Shown here one piece after another: positions 9,898 through 19,832 of a stretch of 20,122 nucleotides of DNA. The translations under genes were made by a program, and so were the position numbers. The notes below the pieces were generated by a model that searched no databases, was not told the DNA's origin, and saw nothing but the letters and a program-made list of their open reading frames with translations. The stretch is from Antrodiella citrinella (lineage: Eukaryota; Basidiomycota; Agaricomycetes; Polyporales; Steccherinaceae). Position 1 is the stretch's first letter, and every line of letters begins with the position of its first letter. The stretch lies in NCBI GenBank assembly GCA_004802725.1, contig SGPM01000428.1:1-20122 (forward strand). Direction: 5' to 3'.

Positions 9898-12733
9898 TCA
9901 ATCAGTGGGAATGTGGGACTCAATCTCGTCCAGCAGTTCTTCCGCGATCTTGGCACTGGGTACCTGAGATGACATGGCTGTGTCAGGAAGATAGGACGAG
10001 GATGGAACATAATAAGTTGACGTACCCGTAAATTGTAGTGTGTAGTTGACCCTCCTTCGAATACGCTGAACCGAAGATAGCGTGGGTCTTGTGCGAGAGA
10101 GCATTTCATGCCCTTGAACAGAGGCGCGTTCAGCAGAAGGGTATACACCGCTTCCTTCCGCATGACTAGACCGGACGATCAACAAAAGTCAGCCAAAGAG
10201 TCTCACCAAAACGCACCTAAACGTGCACCGCTGGTGTCTAGTCTCCTGACGTTTAGCTTGAAGTTACCCGTTCCCTTCTCCTTCCACTGGTTTTGGTCGC
10301 TCAACGTGAATAGCTTGCCGCGTGCTTGGAACACCGTCACTTCATCCTCCTCACCCGTCATCACTATTGGCGAATATGTCAGCGTTCATGGTATTGCGTA
10401 ACATATGTGCCGATGTTCACCTTCTTGCTCAGTCAAATCGAGCTTCCCTCCTCCGGTGGCTTCATCGTCGTCATCTTCTTCCGCGTCCTTGCCTGCTCTC
10501 AACCGATCGCCAAAGCTCACCGCAGAACTCTCGCCCTCGCCCTCACCTTCGCCCTCATCTTTGTTGTCTGGTGAATCGCCACCACCAAAGATATTGGTAC
10601 GTGTTCCGCCGTTCAGCGGTGATCCCTGTCGCGCCGGAGGGTCCAAAGCGCTCCCAAGAACGCTGCTACCTGACGAAGAAGCCGAATTGGGCGTCGCACC
10701 AAACGTGCTCCTGAAAGGGCTTCCTGCTGCAGCATATGCAGAAAAAGCGGAAGCAGTGCTGCTGCTTGCGCCATTGCCAAATACAGAGGACCTCGCAGGT
10801 GACCCCGACCGTTTGCCGTTCTTGCCTAGATGCCCAAAGCCAAACCCTAGTCCGACGCCGGAGTGACCGTGTACAGAGGTGGAAGTGGAAGCAAAGGCGG
10901 GTGGAGGAGATTTCGGCCGCTTGGCTGCTGAAGCGAATGGGGAGGAGGCAGATGCGAATGCCTCAAACCCTGTACGCTTCTGCGGGGCACGTGCCAGGGG
11001 TGTCGCCAATACGACAGGTTCAAAAGCCATAGGAAAGGCCATGGACGATGTCGTAGAAGTCGGAGTAGACGTGACAGAAGATGGGCGTGGTTTTGAAGGT
11101 GATGTAGATGGTGTGAAAGAAAAGGGCGAAGATATCATTGGCGGCGACTGGTTCGCACCCGTCACGGTAGAAGTGGATGGTGACCATGCCGCTTTCGAGC
11201 GCGACAGAGTTGAGGAGCCGGCAGACGAAAACATGCTCGGTCCTTTGACACCAGCGAACGGGGAGCTCGAAGACGCGTAGGCCATGAACCCAGACTGTAC
11301 CACACGAGGTGATTAGCGAGAAACACCATAGACACAAAATTACACATACCGGCTTCGGTTTTGCCACGTCTGGTTTTTCCGCTGGCTCGTCAACCTCTTC
11401 AACTGTAGGTGGAGGTGACGCTCTCTTTCCCTTACGTTCACCGATGTCTCCAGGTATATGGCGTTCACTGACGCTCCTGTCACCCAACTTTCTCTTCTGC
11501 CCACTCTTGACATCATCCTCTAAAGCTGACGGGAGGAGCGGCGCCACGACAGGAGAACCAGTAGACGGAGGTGAAGGTGGTGGCGAGGGATTCAAAGGTT
11601 CAGCTACGACAATTGGAGAAGGAACAGGCGACCGATTTCGGGAGACGGCTTCTGGTCTTAGTAGGGATGTCTCAGAGGATGCAGGGGCTTCTATGGGATC
11701 TGCTGCCCCGCTATGCTCTTCTGCTTCAGCAGCCGCGTCCACTACCGGCGAGTTTGAGCCTTGAGGAACCTCCCGCATAATTATTGCAGTATCCTCAGAA
11801 GGTACTTCATCTTCGTGATCCATTTCGGATTCGTCGGGATTCTCCTTCGCCGAAGACCCGAAAGCAAGTTTCGTGGAGGCATCTCCCAAACTCTTCCACG
11901 TCAGATCCTTCACGCCCCTGCTGATCAACCTAACCTTGGTCTCGTGCGGAGGAGAGGCACTCACTTCCGCGGCCAGCGCTGTTGCAGCGTCACCTTTATC
12001 CAAAGGAGGGGTTCTAGAGGAACCCGACCTTGAAGGTGGTGTCGACCGTGGTGCAGGTTCGGAGTCATCAGGAATAAGCGGTTCCTGACCGTCTTCATCC
12101 TGTTCGGCTGTGGAGTCGAGCTGCGCACTCGTCCTGTTCTTCTTGGCCGGTGTCCGCCTGTCCCGGTCTCGATGAGCGGACGCAGGCGCGTCGATCTCCT
12201 GTCGTAGTGCGATCCGATTGGCAAACGAACATCCGTGACAGCGGTTGCAACGGGAGGCGATAGTTGGCAAAGGATTCCGTGCAAGCGGCAAGGATACCGA
12301 CCACAGCGTGTATCATATCGTAATTGGCAGAAAACGTCGGTTGAGTTCCGGAGAGGCAAAGGAATTGTCGGGAAGGGAACGACGGAAACATGAGCATACT
12401 GCGCATACACAACAAAAGTTTTACTCACGACAGATGTTGCTTGTGGTGTGGAAGGTTCAAGCGAGACCTCCCTCTCTCGCTTTCGTGAGACTCTGGCTGA
12501 GAACGCAGTAGACGACATGCGTCAGTAATACAAAAGAAAGGCAAGGAGAACATGAACAACATACTTTCTACATCCATGTCGAGAGGAGGCGTTGCTAGAC
12601 CTGTTTCTCCTGGCGAATCGCATTGTTCCTCCTCCATCTCTCCTGCCTGAACTTCCGTCTCTTCCGGCTGTTCGTCCGCGTCTAGGGCAATCTCTTCGGG
12701 CTCTTTGGGAAGTGTCGGCGGCGGCGAAGCCAT
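9898..12733 (-). CDS. Ran-binding-domain protein, RanBP3/Yrb2/Hba1 type
   Basis: Such proteins bind Ran-GTP and assist Crm1-dependent nuclear export. Reconstruction: complement(join(9898..9963,10026..10165,10217..10363,10421..11294,11350..12198,12429..12496,12565..12733)), 770 aa, all junctions in frame. The C-terminal Ran-binding domain (about 655-770) reads TVFQARGKLFTL, QWKEKGTGNFKLNVRR, SGARLVMRKEAVYTLLLNA, LFKGMKC and RYLRFSVFE, ending in a helix KIAEELLDEIESHIP. The long N-terminal part is Ser/Pro/Glu-rich and probably disordered. It contains basic patches suited to nuclear import (VSRKRERE, KRPK) and scattered FG motifs (GFGFG, VFG, TFG, IFG, SFG), as in yeast Yrb2, plus an acidic GEGEGEGE run just before the domain. 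Introns are 51-68 nt except the second (12199-12428), an unusual 230 nt. The assignment to RanBP3/Yrb2 rather than Nup50 rests on the C-terminal domain position and the domain sequence. Confidence 0.88.
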
Positions 12734-13624
12734 ATTATCGTTACAGAAATGAGGAGGATACTCGACAAGAAGATACGAATCCTTCGTCGCAGTCTGGTCG
12801 AAGGTGAATGGTCGTTGTGGACCCTAGTGTTGTCCAAGTGCCTGGCGAGTACAACACGGTCCAGTTAATTCGATTAGTCCGATAAGACTTACTTTGGCTA
12901 TTTAGCTTAGTGTCGGAGTCTTGAATTTCAACGTTATCCGCTACCTTTTTTGTCTTTTTTTGTTGTTAACTGCTTGATCATCATCCACTACCTACGCAGG
13001 ACGTGCGTGAAGCTCTTGCAGTAGACGTTTGAACGCGAATATACCATTTGACCTTGGACAGGATCGAGCAGATTGAATCAGTCAAAAGAGCCTGTACATC
13101 TTCTGAGACTACGCGGTGGTCAAGACTCAGAGATTGAACGTCAGTCGCAACTTCATGCAGTCAACTGCCTGCTATCTTGCTAATTCATTTCCTCGTCATG
13201 ATGTTGCAGTGAACAAATTGTCACGTTATCTTCGTCGAGATAGGATCGTATTGGCTCAAGTTTGAAGTCACATCCAGAAATCTACCTTGAGACCAGAGCC
13301 CAGACTGAGACGGGCTGACTCAGTTCGCAACGTTTCAATTCAAACGAGCTGGTCAGTTACCTTCGACGGGAATTATTGTTTCACACTCGGACTCAGACCA
13401 AGGCACACGCAGAACTCGTCAGTTAATGAACGGTACGCAGAAGACACAAGCTACGGACAGGAGACAGTTCGAAGGTGTAAAATTCCCCCGAAGGATCACC
13501 CCCAACAGACCTTCTGTACCCACCTGCTACCATGTCGCATACTTCGACCGACACTACGCCGCCGGAAACGTACCACAGGTGTTGCCTCCGCTCAAGGATA
13601 ATGTTCTCGTCGTGGACCGGTATA
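12734..13624. other. Intergenic stretch upstream of the Ran-binding gene
   Basis: Open frames here lack recognisable protein content and overlap each other. T-rich tracts lie near 12940-12965. The left few hundred bases are the likely promoter of the Ran-binding gene, and the right end is downstream of the possible small membrane-protein gene. No repeat or RNA gene was seen. Confidence 0.45.
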
Positions 13625-13951
13625 CTAGGTCAGACGCAACATCCAGGAGCGCGATGGGGAAGAACCCATATCTTCATTGGTATTTTGTGCTTTCCCTACC
13701 ACCAGAGTAGCTCCAGTTCCCAGAGCGAGAATTGTCATGCCTTCCAACAACGCTCCGATAGGTGCATCACCAGCTTTCCGGGCCCTCAAGTGCATATTTG
13801 TATTCCTCCCTTCTGCAGCCAAGGCTTACCGGAATGTACGATAGCTGGGATACATCATGCAATTGACCAAGAACGACAAGACGGGCCCTATTCCTGTCGA
13901 CCTCCCTTCCTTGTCTTACCCGAAGAGGAACGTACGGGTGGGCCGCTGCAT
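13625..13951 (-). CDS. Possible small single-pass membrane protein
   Basis: Candidate structure: complement(join(13625..13784,13830..13844,13920..13951)), 68 aa. It begins MQRPTRTFLFGYRTFRARKAG, then PIGALLEGMTILALGTGATLVVG, one hydrophobic span, and a polar tail ending SRSWMLRLT. A short basic N-terminus ahead of one membrane helix suits a small mitochondrial inner-membrane or ER protein. The last exon is the strongest part. Weak points are the 15-nt middle exon and an intron ending in GAG instead of CAG/TAG. No family was recognised. The start could lie further upstream, or only the last exon may be real. Confidence 0.33.
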
Positions 13952-14293
13952 GGCCTGAACGTTCCTCCTCGAGTCCAGCATGTCCCGTTAGTTGAGTAAG
14001 CTCATTTGCCCAAGGAGACGTTGGCCACTGTGAGGGATGCGGTGCAAAATCCGTTGAATGATCTTTTGAGGAAGTAAAACGATCGACCCAACCTGCAAAG
14101 CTCGACATTAGGTAGTCGTTTGGATAATTGGGAGCAAGCGATATTCATTGGACCACTATTTCGATTTTCATTCCCGTCCGTTGAAGTGTCTTTGACTCTT
14201 CGCATATCAAGCAAGGCATCGTATATACCAGTGGTGCATCCAATGTACACACGATAGCAATGGAAATGGCGAACATACTCGAACACGACTTTT
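13952..14293. other. Intergenic stretch
   Basis: This lies between the stop of the orphan minus gene and the possible small membrane-protein gene. Minus-strand frames are open (one starts MSSFAGWVDRF at 14108) but have no family-like content and no good splice link to either neighbour. It is probably the 3' UTR of the upstream gene and the promoter of the small one. Confidence 0.35.
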
Positions 14294-15677
14294 CTATGTT
14301 GTGGCATACTGCTGTGAAAGTTTTTCCACCAACGCCACCCCTCCATCGCCTGTTTCATCCTGCTGATCTTTCTTTCCAGTGAGGGCGTATTCAAATCGCA
14401 CTGGCAGCTGCTTGCGCGCTGCCAAGAGAGTGCGGCGATTCAGGGCGTCCGCTTGTACGAGTTGTACCATCTTCGCGTCGTTTTCGAACAAAGAACTCCC
14501 CGACGTATCAACTACATCCGGCCCATCTTCCGTCAACTTCCTGTATAACATGGTATTATCGAACTTCGTCCCCGCCACATTATCGAAGTGCTCGGGGTTT
14601 CTTTCGCTGAGAGCTTGTAACCTGCCAATGGGGATGAAGTAGACGTTCTGAGCAGAGTAGACGATGTATCTGGGAAAGAAATGGTGAGTAATCACCCACT
14701 GCTCAAAGCTTGTAACTCCTTACATGGCGAGGTAGACGACGTGTTGATCTGGGTTGATTAGCATCCGGTCGTAGACAAAATCCCGAAGCTTTTCCCATTG
14801 CGGTACACCATCTGTGCCTATAGAGAAGTGAGATATGTACTAACGCCATTGAGCGAGTCAATATACCTCTATTGTGGGACACGCATCTCTTAGTGACGTA
14901 TTACGAAACATTCATGACTGCGCACTCACGTGTAGTTGAAATCTGCTTCCCAACCCCCTTCTTTGGGGTACCATTTTGCACATTTAGCTGTCCAGGTGAG
15001 GGGTACAAGTCAGTATTTGCGTACCCCAAAGACTACACGTCGAGGCTCACCTTGGAAGAAGACTTGGCATGCTACGTTTCCAATCGCGTAAGTCCACCTG
15101 AAATCGTGACCGTGTAAGCGTTCATTCCTGGAGAAGTTCTGTGTGCCCGCAATCAGTGTGTTGCAACTGAGATGAATCCATGTGGACTCACCATGGTAAA
15201 CTTGTCGCCTCTAGGATGTTTGTATTTGGCGGCCATGCTGATCAGGAAGCGATCTGTCAAGCCGAGTTCGCTGGGAGTCTTGGATGGGTTGTCGCCATTC
15301 GCGTCTGTATGATCGATGAAGTATCGGCCAAACGCGAATTCATAATCCTTGCAAAAGGCGACGACGTCGCTCACAGCATGGTTGATAGCATACTGAAGAC
15401 AATTACGGTCGACTTCAACCTTCTTTGCCAACGACAACGCGTTGTATTCCTCAGGCGTCGTGGGTTCCTGCAAATGAAACGTGAATTGTCTGTGCGGGAG
15501 ACATGGACCAGAGTGCGTACCACCTCCATCATTCTGGCAGCTTGGGGTTGGGAGCACACCAAGCTGTTCTCGCTCCTTATATAAAAGTGCTGCGATGTAC
15601 CCCTGTATGTACCTGACCATATGAATGTCGAGCCCTAGCCAACATATTCCATTCATGATGGTCGAGGTCCAGGACAT
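14294..15677 (-). CDS. Orphan multi-exon gene of unknown function
   Basis: Reconstruction: complement(join(14294..14669,14724..14817,14867..14886,14930..14987,15051..15138,15192..15467,15521..15563,15613..15677)), 339 aa. Most junctions have GTRNGT donors and CAG/TAG acceptors and keep frame. Typical stretches are PTTPEEYNALSLAKKVEVD, VVAFCKDYEFAFGRYFIDH, WTYAIGNVACQVFFQ, DGVPQWEKLRDFVYDRM, YIVYSAQNVYFIPIGRL and FDNTMLYRKLTEDGPDVV. The protein is soluble, mixed alpha and rich in aromatics, with no signal peptide or membrane helix. I recognise no domain. Two points are uncertain. The start could be Met 15677 or lie in an upstream exon, since a family-like frame continues to about 15703. The exon at 14867-14886 could instead be only 2 nt (14867-14868, acceptor AATAG); both keep frame. 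Confidence 0.65.
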
Positions 15678-15703
15678 GAACTCTGACAGCACCTCGGCTG
15701 CAT

Positions 15704-16416
15704 CCCAAGTGCCTTACAGCCCACAGGCCCTGAGGCCTGAAGTCTGATATCCAAGCAGGAACGAAGTGCACACGTATAAGTACGGTACATCAGGGAGACC
15801 ATAGAAATGTCGATGAGGCATCAATTGTAAAGCGCTGCGGGAAGACATGAATGAACAACCGATGCGGCGAGAATCACTAGTCGGCATGCCTTGCAACTTA
15901 CTTGCAGGAGATCTATATACTGATATAACCGCCACTTTCTTCTCAAAGGTCAAATTTCGTACACGTTACTCATCGGAAGAATGCCAAGTTGGTACATAGC
16001 GTAGAATCGACGGATGAAAACACTAGTACTATTGGTGTGGAGGACGAGCAAAGGACGAGCGGCCAGAGAGCGACTCGCGAAAGTAGAGCGGTAGATAGTA
16101 AGGAACGATTGTCTTCCGCACCGAGGTCAGCCACAGAGACTAGCGGTAGATAACAATAGATAACAATAGTTTTGTAAGGACAATAAGAGCGCAATTGTTA
16201 TCCGGTTACTTGTGTTGTTAGGGAGCCAGTATTTATCGAGATTACCTTGCGCAACCTTAGCGCCCTATTGTGTAGCTTGCTTAGGACCGTCATCTCCCTG
16301 ATTTTCTTCAAACTGGCTTTGCCGTTTATTCACTCTTTTTGATTCTCATTCTCGCTCCAGAAACTCACAAAACCTCTGTTCTATACAACTTACGCATTTC
16401 GCGACGAAACATCACC
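15704..16416. promoter_or_regulatory. Divergent intergenic region with GATA-type repeats
   Basis: This separates the orphan minus gene from the plus-strand membrane-protein gene. Part of 15704-15950 may hold a 5' exon of the former (a frame beginning MSSRSALQLMPHRHFYG was seen but could not be joined). At 16147-16169 a 10-nt unit, TAGATAACAA, is repeated in tandem, giving two AGATAA sites. The inverted form ATTGTTATC lies at 16194-16202. AGATAA fits the HGATAR site of fungal GATA factors, so a regulatory role is plausible but only inferred. Confidence 0.4.
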
Positions 16417-19382
16417 ATGGCGCAACCGGTCTTCGACGACCATCCTTTAGAGGAATACTTCAGGCGTTTGTGCAATGTTCATCTTCACACGACAATTGTT
16501 CTAATTGGCCTCTTTCTCTTTCTCTTTTGTCTTTAGAGGCCGGCGAAATAGCTGAAGATATGCCTGGTGCTCTTACGGACGTTCTTGCAGGAACGCCTCA
16601 TGACGATGGGTCGGGGTCAAGTGGGCCAGATGCCATTCTGGATCCCTTTAAAGGGTCATGGATCCTATCTAGAGGTGTACAGGTGAGCTCCCCTTCATAT
16701 TGCGAAAGTTGCATATCCTCGTGTGACAGTTGTGCTTATCGAGTCGCATAGGCAATGAACGCGTGCATATCGTCCTCCTCATCGGACCCTCAGTTCACGG
16801 AACGGTTCAAATACGATGTCATCTCTTCCTCGCTTCTCTCTACCGCCCTCTCCAATACACCGCGCTCCGGTTCTGTGCAATGTCGTCTTCCAAACGAGAC
16901 CAGCGCATCGGCCGATGACTCGCACGAAACACAGGTCAGAAACGGCCTGGTCACCTCACGATGGCCTCCTGCTCTGGTCTCAGTTGCGATTGTAACTCTA
17001 TCTGCAGAGTACTACTTTGTAGCCCTGTTTCTTTTCATAGCTGCTTTCGCTTACTATCAGTTGGCGAAATCACGAGCAAGCAGAGTGAGCACTATGAACT
17101 CGGTGCGTCCCCATTTCAAATTTCTTCGACGTTTCCGCTCACAACCTCTTAGACCGTGACCGCTCTGAATGAGCTTATCGCTGCCGGGAACGTTTGGGAT
17201 TCTGCTATCAATCAAGCGATGTCAATAGTGGAGAAGGAAGAGCGAAGGTAAGCACGCCAGTCGCAATCGGTTAATACGTCGCTGCAATCATTCGGCGTTC
17301 ACTGGCTGATCTCGCTGCAAACAATGTCGTGGCGCAATCCCGTACTGACCGCACCTTTACAGGCCTAATTCTTTCTATGGACCCACAAGCCCTCAATCAC
17401 CATTTTCGCCGCTCCGCGTCACCCTTCAATCATCCCTTCACACCACACAACATCAATCCGACAACGTCCGCAAACTTCTGTCTGCGCTTACGTCGCCAAC
17501 ACAAGCGTCACAGTTGTCAGAAATGTACGCGCCCTCTTCCCCTCCGAGTGCGCCTTCGATTCTGCAGTTGGAGCAAATCCACCCGAGGCCTGTGTCGGAC
17601 CCCGTCGCCAATTGGCGAAGGCGGACGTCTTCGGAAACGACATATAACAAGCGTGCTACATGGAATGGCTCATACATCGCGTTAGCACAAGCCAGCAAGT
17701 CTTCTCTAGGTACACGACGACTAGACAAACGGCATTCCAATCTTTCCACGGGGTTCACTACCCCCGCAACGCAGAATATTTTCCCGATCATGAGCGCTCC
17801 CACCAGTCCGTCGTCTCTCAGCAAGCTGGTTGAGGTTCAAGAGGAACTCGGAGCCAGTGACGACGACGAATATCCTATCCCTGAGCTCTCCTCAGAGTAC
17901 TTTGGCATGGCCGCACTCGACTTGCGCCGTAAGCGACAGAGCGCTGGCCTAAGTGCGCTGAGAATGTCTCGACCTCCAAGCTACACTAATCACGCCGCTG
18001 TACCGATGCAATCGACGTTGTCTCTTCCAGCTGCCTCCCGCTTCACTCAGGGGCAGACTTCACGCCATCCCTTGTCGGTCTCTGCTCTGCGACTAGCACT
18101 CCATGGTGCTCTATCTGCCAAACGATACGCCTGTTCCCATCTCCTCGCCCTCCGGTTTGAAGACGACGATGTGACATACTGGGAAGACGTGCGAAGCATG
18201 ATGGCGCTATTGACGACTACGTTTTCAGATGCTTCTGCGCGATTAACAGAAGCGTTGGACGAGAGCGAGACGAAACGTTTGAAGGATGAACGGCCTTCTC
18301 CGTCGGATTCACCGAGCAAGATCACTCCGAGCAAGAGCATGCAGGAGATGGTCGGATTCGCTCCTATGCCAAACCACCTCACTCGCTTCGCTACTCATGT
18401 GGATGCTATATCAACAGCATTGGACGATGCACGGGCACACCTGGAGCAATGCGTAGCGTCGCTGCGAGATCCACTGAAGCGTGACGCCTCTGCCGATCCT
18501 TTCCTCGACGAGGACACTTCCCCGATCCCACCTACCGAGTCCCCAGTGCTTCAAGCGTACGACAGACTGCGAAAGGAGCTAGGCTTTGCCTTGCGGGAGT
18601 GCGAGCGTGGGCGAGAGCACCTATTGCACACCATTATGCCTCCGTCGTCGAATCTCGCACACCTCACCGATGGAGAAGACGAAGGAGACAACGTGCCTTC
18701 TCTCGTGCCGGATACGGCGACCAGTGATGGTGGGGCTTCTGCAGCCTCTTCCAATCAGCTAGCACCCACTGTCCTTTCCGTTATCGAACCCGATAACGGG
18801 CTTGGCCTTAACGTCGCACCGGACGACGCGACGGAACATCTGTTGATGAGCACGTCGACGCAGCACCTACCGCCGCCGGGAGTGGAGCAGGTGTACGAAG
18901 CGGACTCTGGGATCGCTGGTGTGTTCACACGGGAGAAATCCAAGATGTCTCGGGAAGAGCGGATCAAGCTGGCAAAGGAGAAGAGGAGAGAGAGCAGCGG
19001 AACTGCCTTCCCCAGTGGCCAGGACTCGTTTGTGGCACCGGTGAGGTGGGCTCCTGAGGGCGAGGTGGTCCAGGAGCTGAAGGATGTGATCTGGAAGGTG
19101 AGCGAAAAAAGGAGGCGGATGAGTGAGCAGGTGAAGGCGAGTGCCGGAGCCGCGGTCAGTCACGCAACAGGCGTGGCGGATGCAGAGGGCTTGTCGGCGC
19201 CTCCGCTGACCGAAGACGTGGATGCAGAGGCGGACGTGGTATTCTCTGTGACAGTTGATCCTGTCTCGTCCTCGGATGATGCCCAGTCATCGTCGGATTT
19301 CCCCACCTACCCTCATCTCGCTGCCGCTGCCCTCGAGTCTTCGATACACGAGGATGTGCAGTTGGCTTACCTAGACTCATGA
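16417..19382 (+). CDS. Membrane protein with an Inp2/vezatin-type myosin-binding domain
   Basis: The family (vezatin; Inp2 in yeast) anchors a myosin to a membrane; yeast Inp2 is the peroxisomal receptor for Myo2. Reconstruction: join(16417..16465,16537..16682,16752..17102,17153..17247,17363..19382), 886 aa. Near the N-terminus are DPFKGSWILSRGV and FTERFKYDVISSSLLSTAL. A long hydrophobic span at about 138-168 (PALVSVAIVTLSAEYYFVAL and on) is one membrane segment or a hairpin. It is followed by TALNELIAAGNVWDSAINQ and, at about 214-260, SPLRVTLQSSLHTTQ, DNVRKLLSALTSP and LSEMYAPSSP, then SALRLALHGALSAKRYACSH. The C-terminal half is acidic and Ser-rich with a charged helix (EERIKLAKEKRRE). The first donor is GTTTGT with acceptor TTTAG; GTTCAT with TAGAG would also keep frame. 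The 115-nt fourth intron is the longest. Assignment rests on recalled family features. Confidence 0.75.
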
Positions 19383-19832
19383 TTTATTATGCCCTGATTC
19401 ATGTCCTTTGCCTCTCTTTTCCTCTTCCATACCGTTCCTCGCATTTGCATTTTCTGGTCTGAACCTGGATTAATACTTTATATATCGCTTATTTGACATG
19501 GCATTTCGTAGTAGTAGTTAGTGTCTTGCTTTTCTGTCACCGCTTTTCTACTCCAATCGGATTTCTTCTCTCGCTATTTGCGAGTCTCTTGATAAATACT
19601 GCGAGCGTGGTGGCGTCTGCCGAACTTGAACCTGACGTTCTGCGAATATCGCAGACTATACGTCCATTTTGATGTTTCAAAGCAACATTGTCCACGGACG
19701 ATACTCTCTCGGCATCGATATCTTTTCTTGGCCGGAGCTCGACGCCGACGAGTTACACATAGGCGTGCGTTCGGCGACCCGGCGACGTTGGGGACTAGTG
19801 CGCTGGTGTCGGAGGGGGGTAGCTCGCAATCT
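19383..19832. other. Intergenic stretch between the myosin-binding gene and the inverted copy
   Basis: The first part is T/C-rich and fits the 3' UTR of the preceding gene. The remainder has no recognisable coding content. Its right end directly abuts the point where similarity to the HMG-box gene begins, at 19833. Confidence 0.45.

Noticed and set aside
10405..11764. Long plus-strand open frames (10405-10866, 10879-11280, 11309-11764)
   Set aside because: They lie antisense to the large Ser/Pro/Glu-rich exons of the Ran-binding gene. Their low-complexity translations are what such codons give on the other strand, and no independent domain appears.
13532..13999. Plus-strand frame of 155 codons
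   Set aside because: The translation is rich in His, Cys, Pro and Gln with no domain, and it overlaps the more protein-like minus-strand reading with a membrane helix.
18778..18799. Nine-bp hairpin with a 4-nt loop (stem CCGTTATCG)
   Set aside because: It lies inside an acidic coding stretch of the myosin-binding gene, where the bases are explained by codons; probably chance.
18047..19380. Minus-strand frames opposite the last exon of the myosin-binding gene
   Set aside because: They are shadows of a long coding exon with no family-like content.
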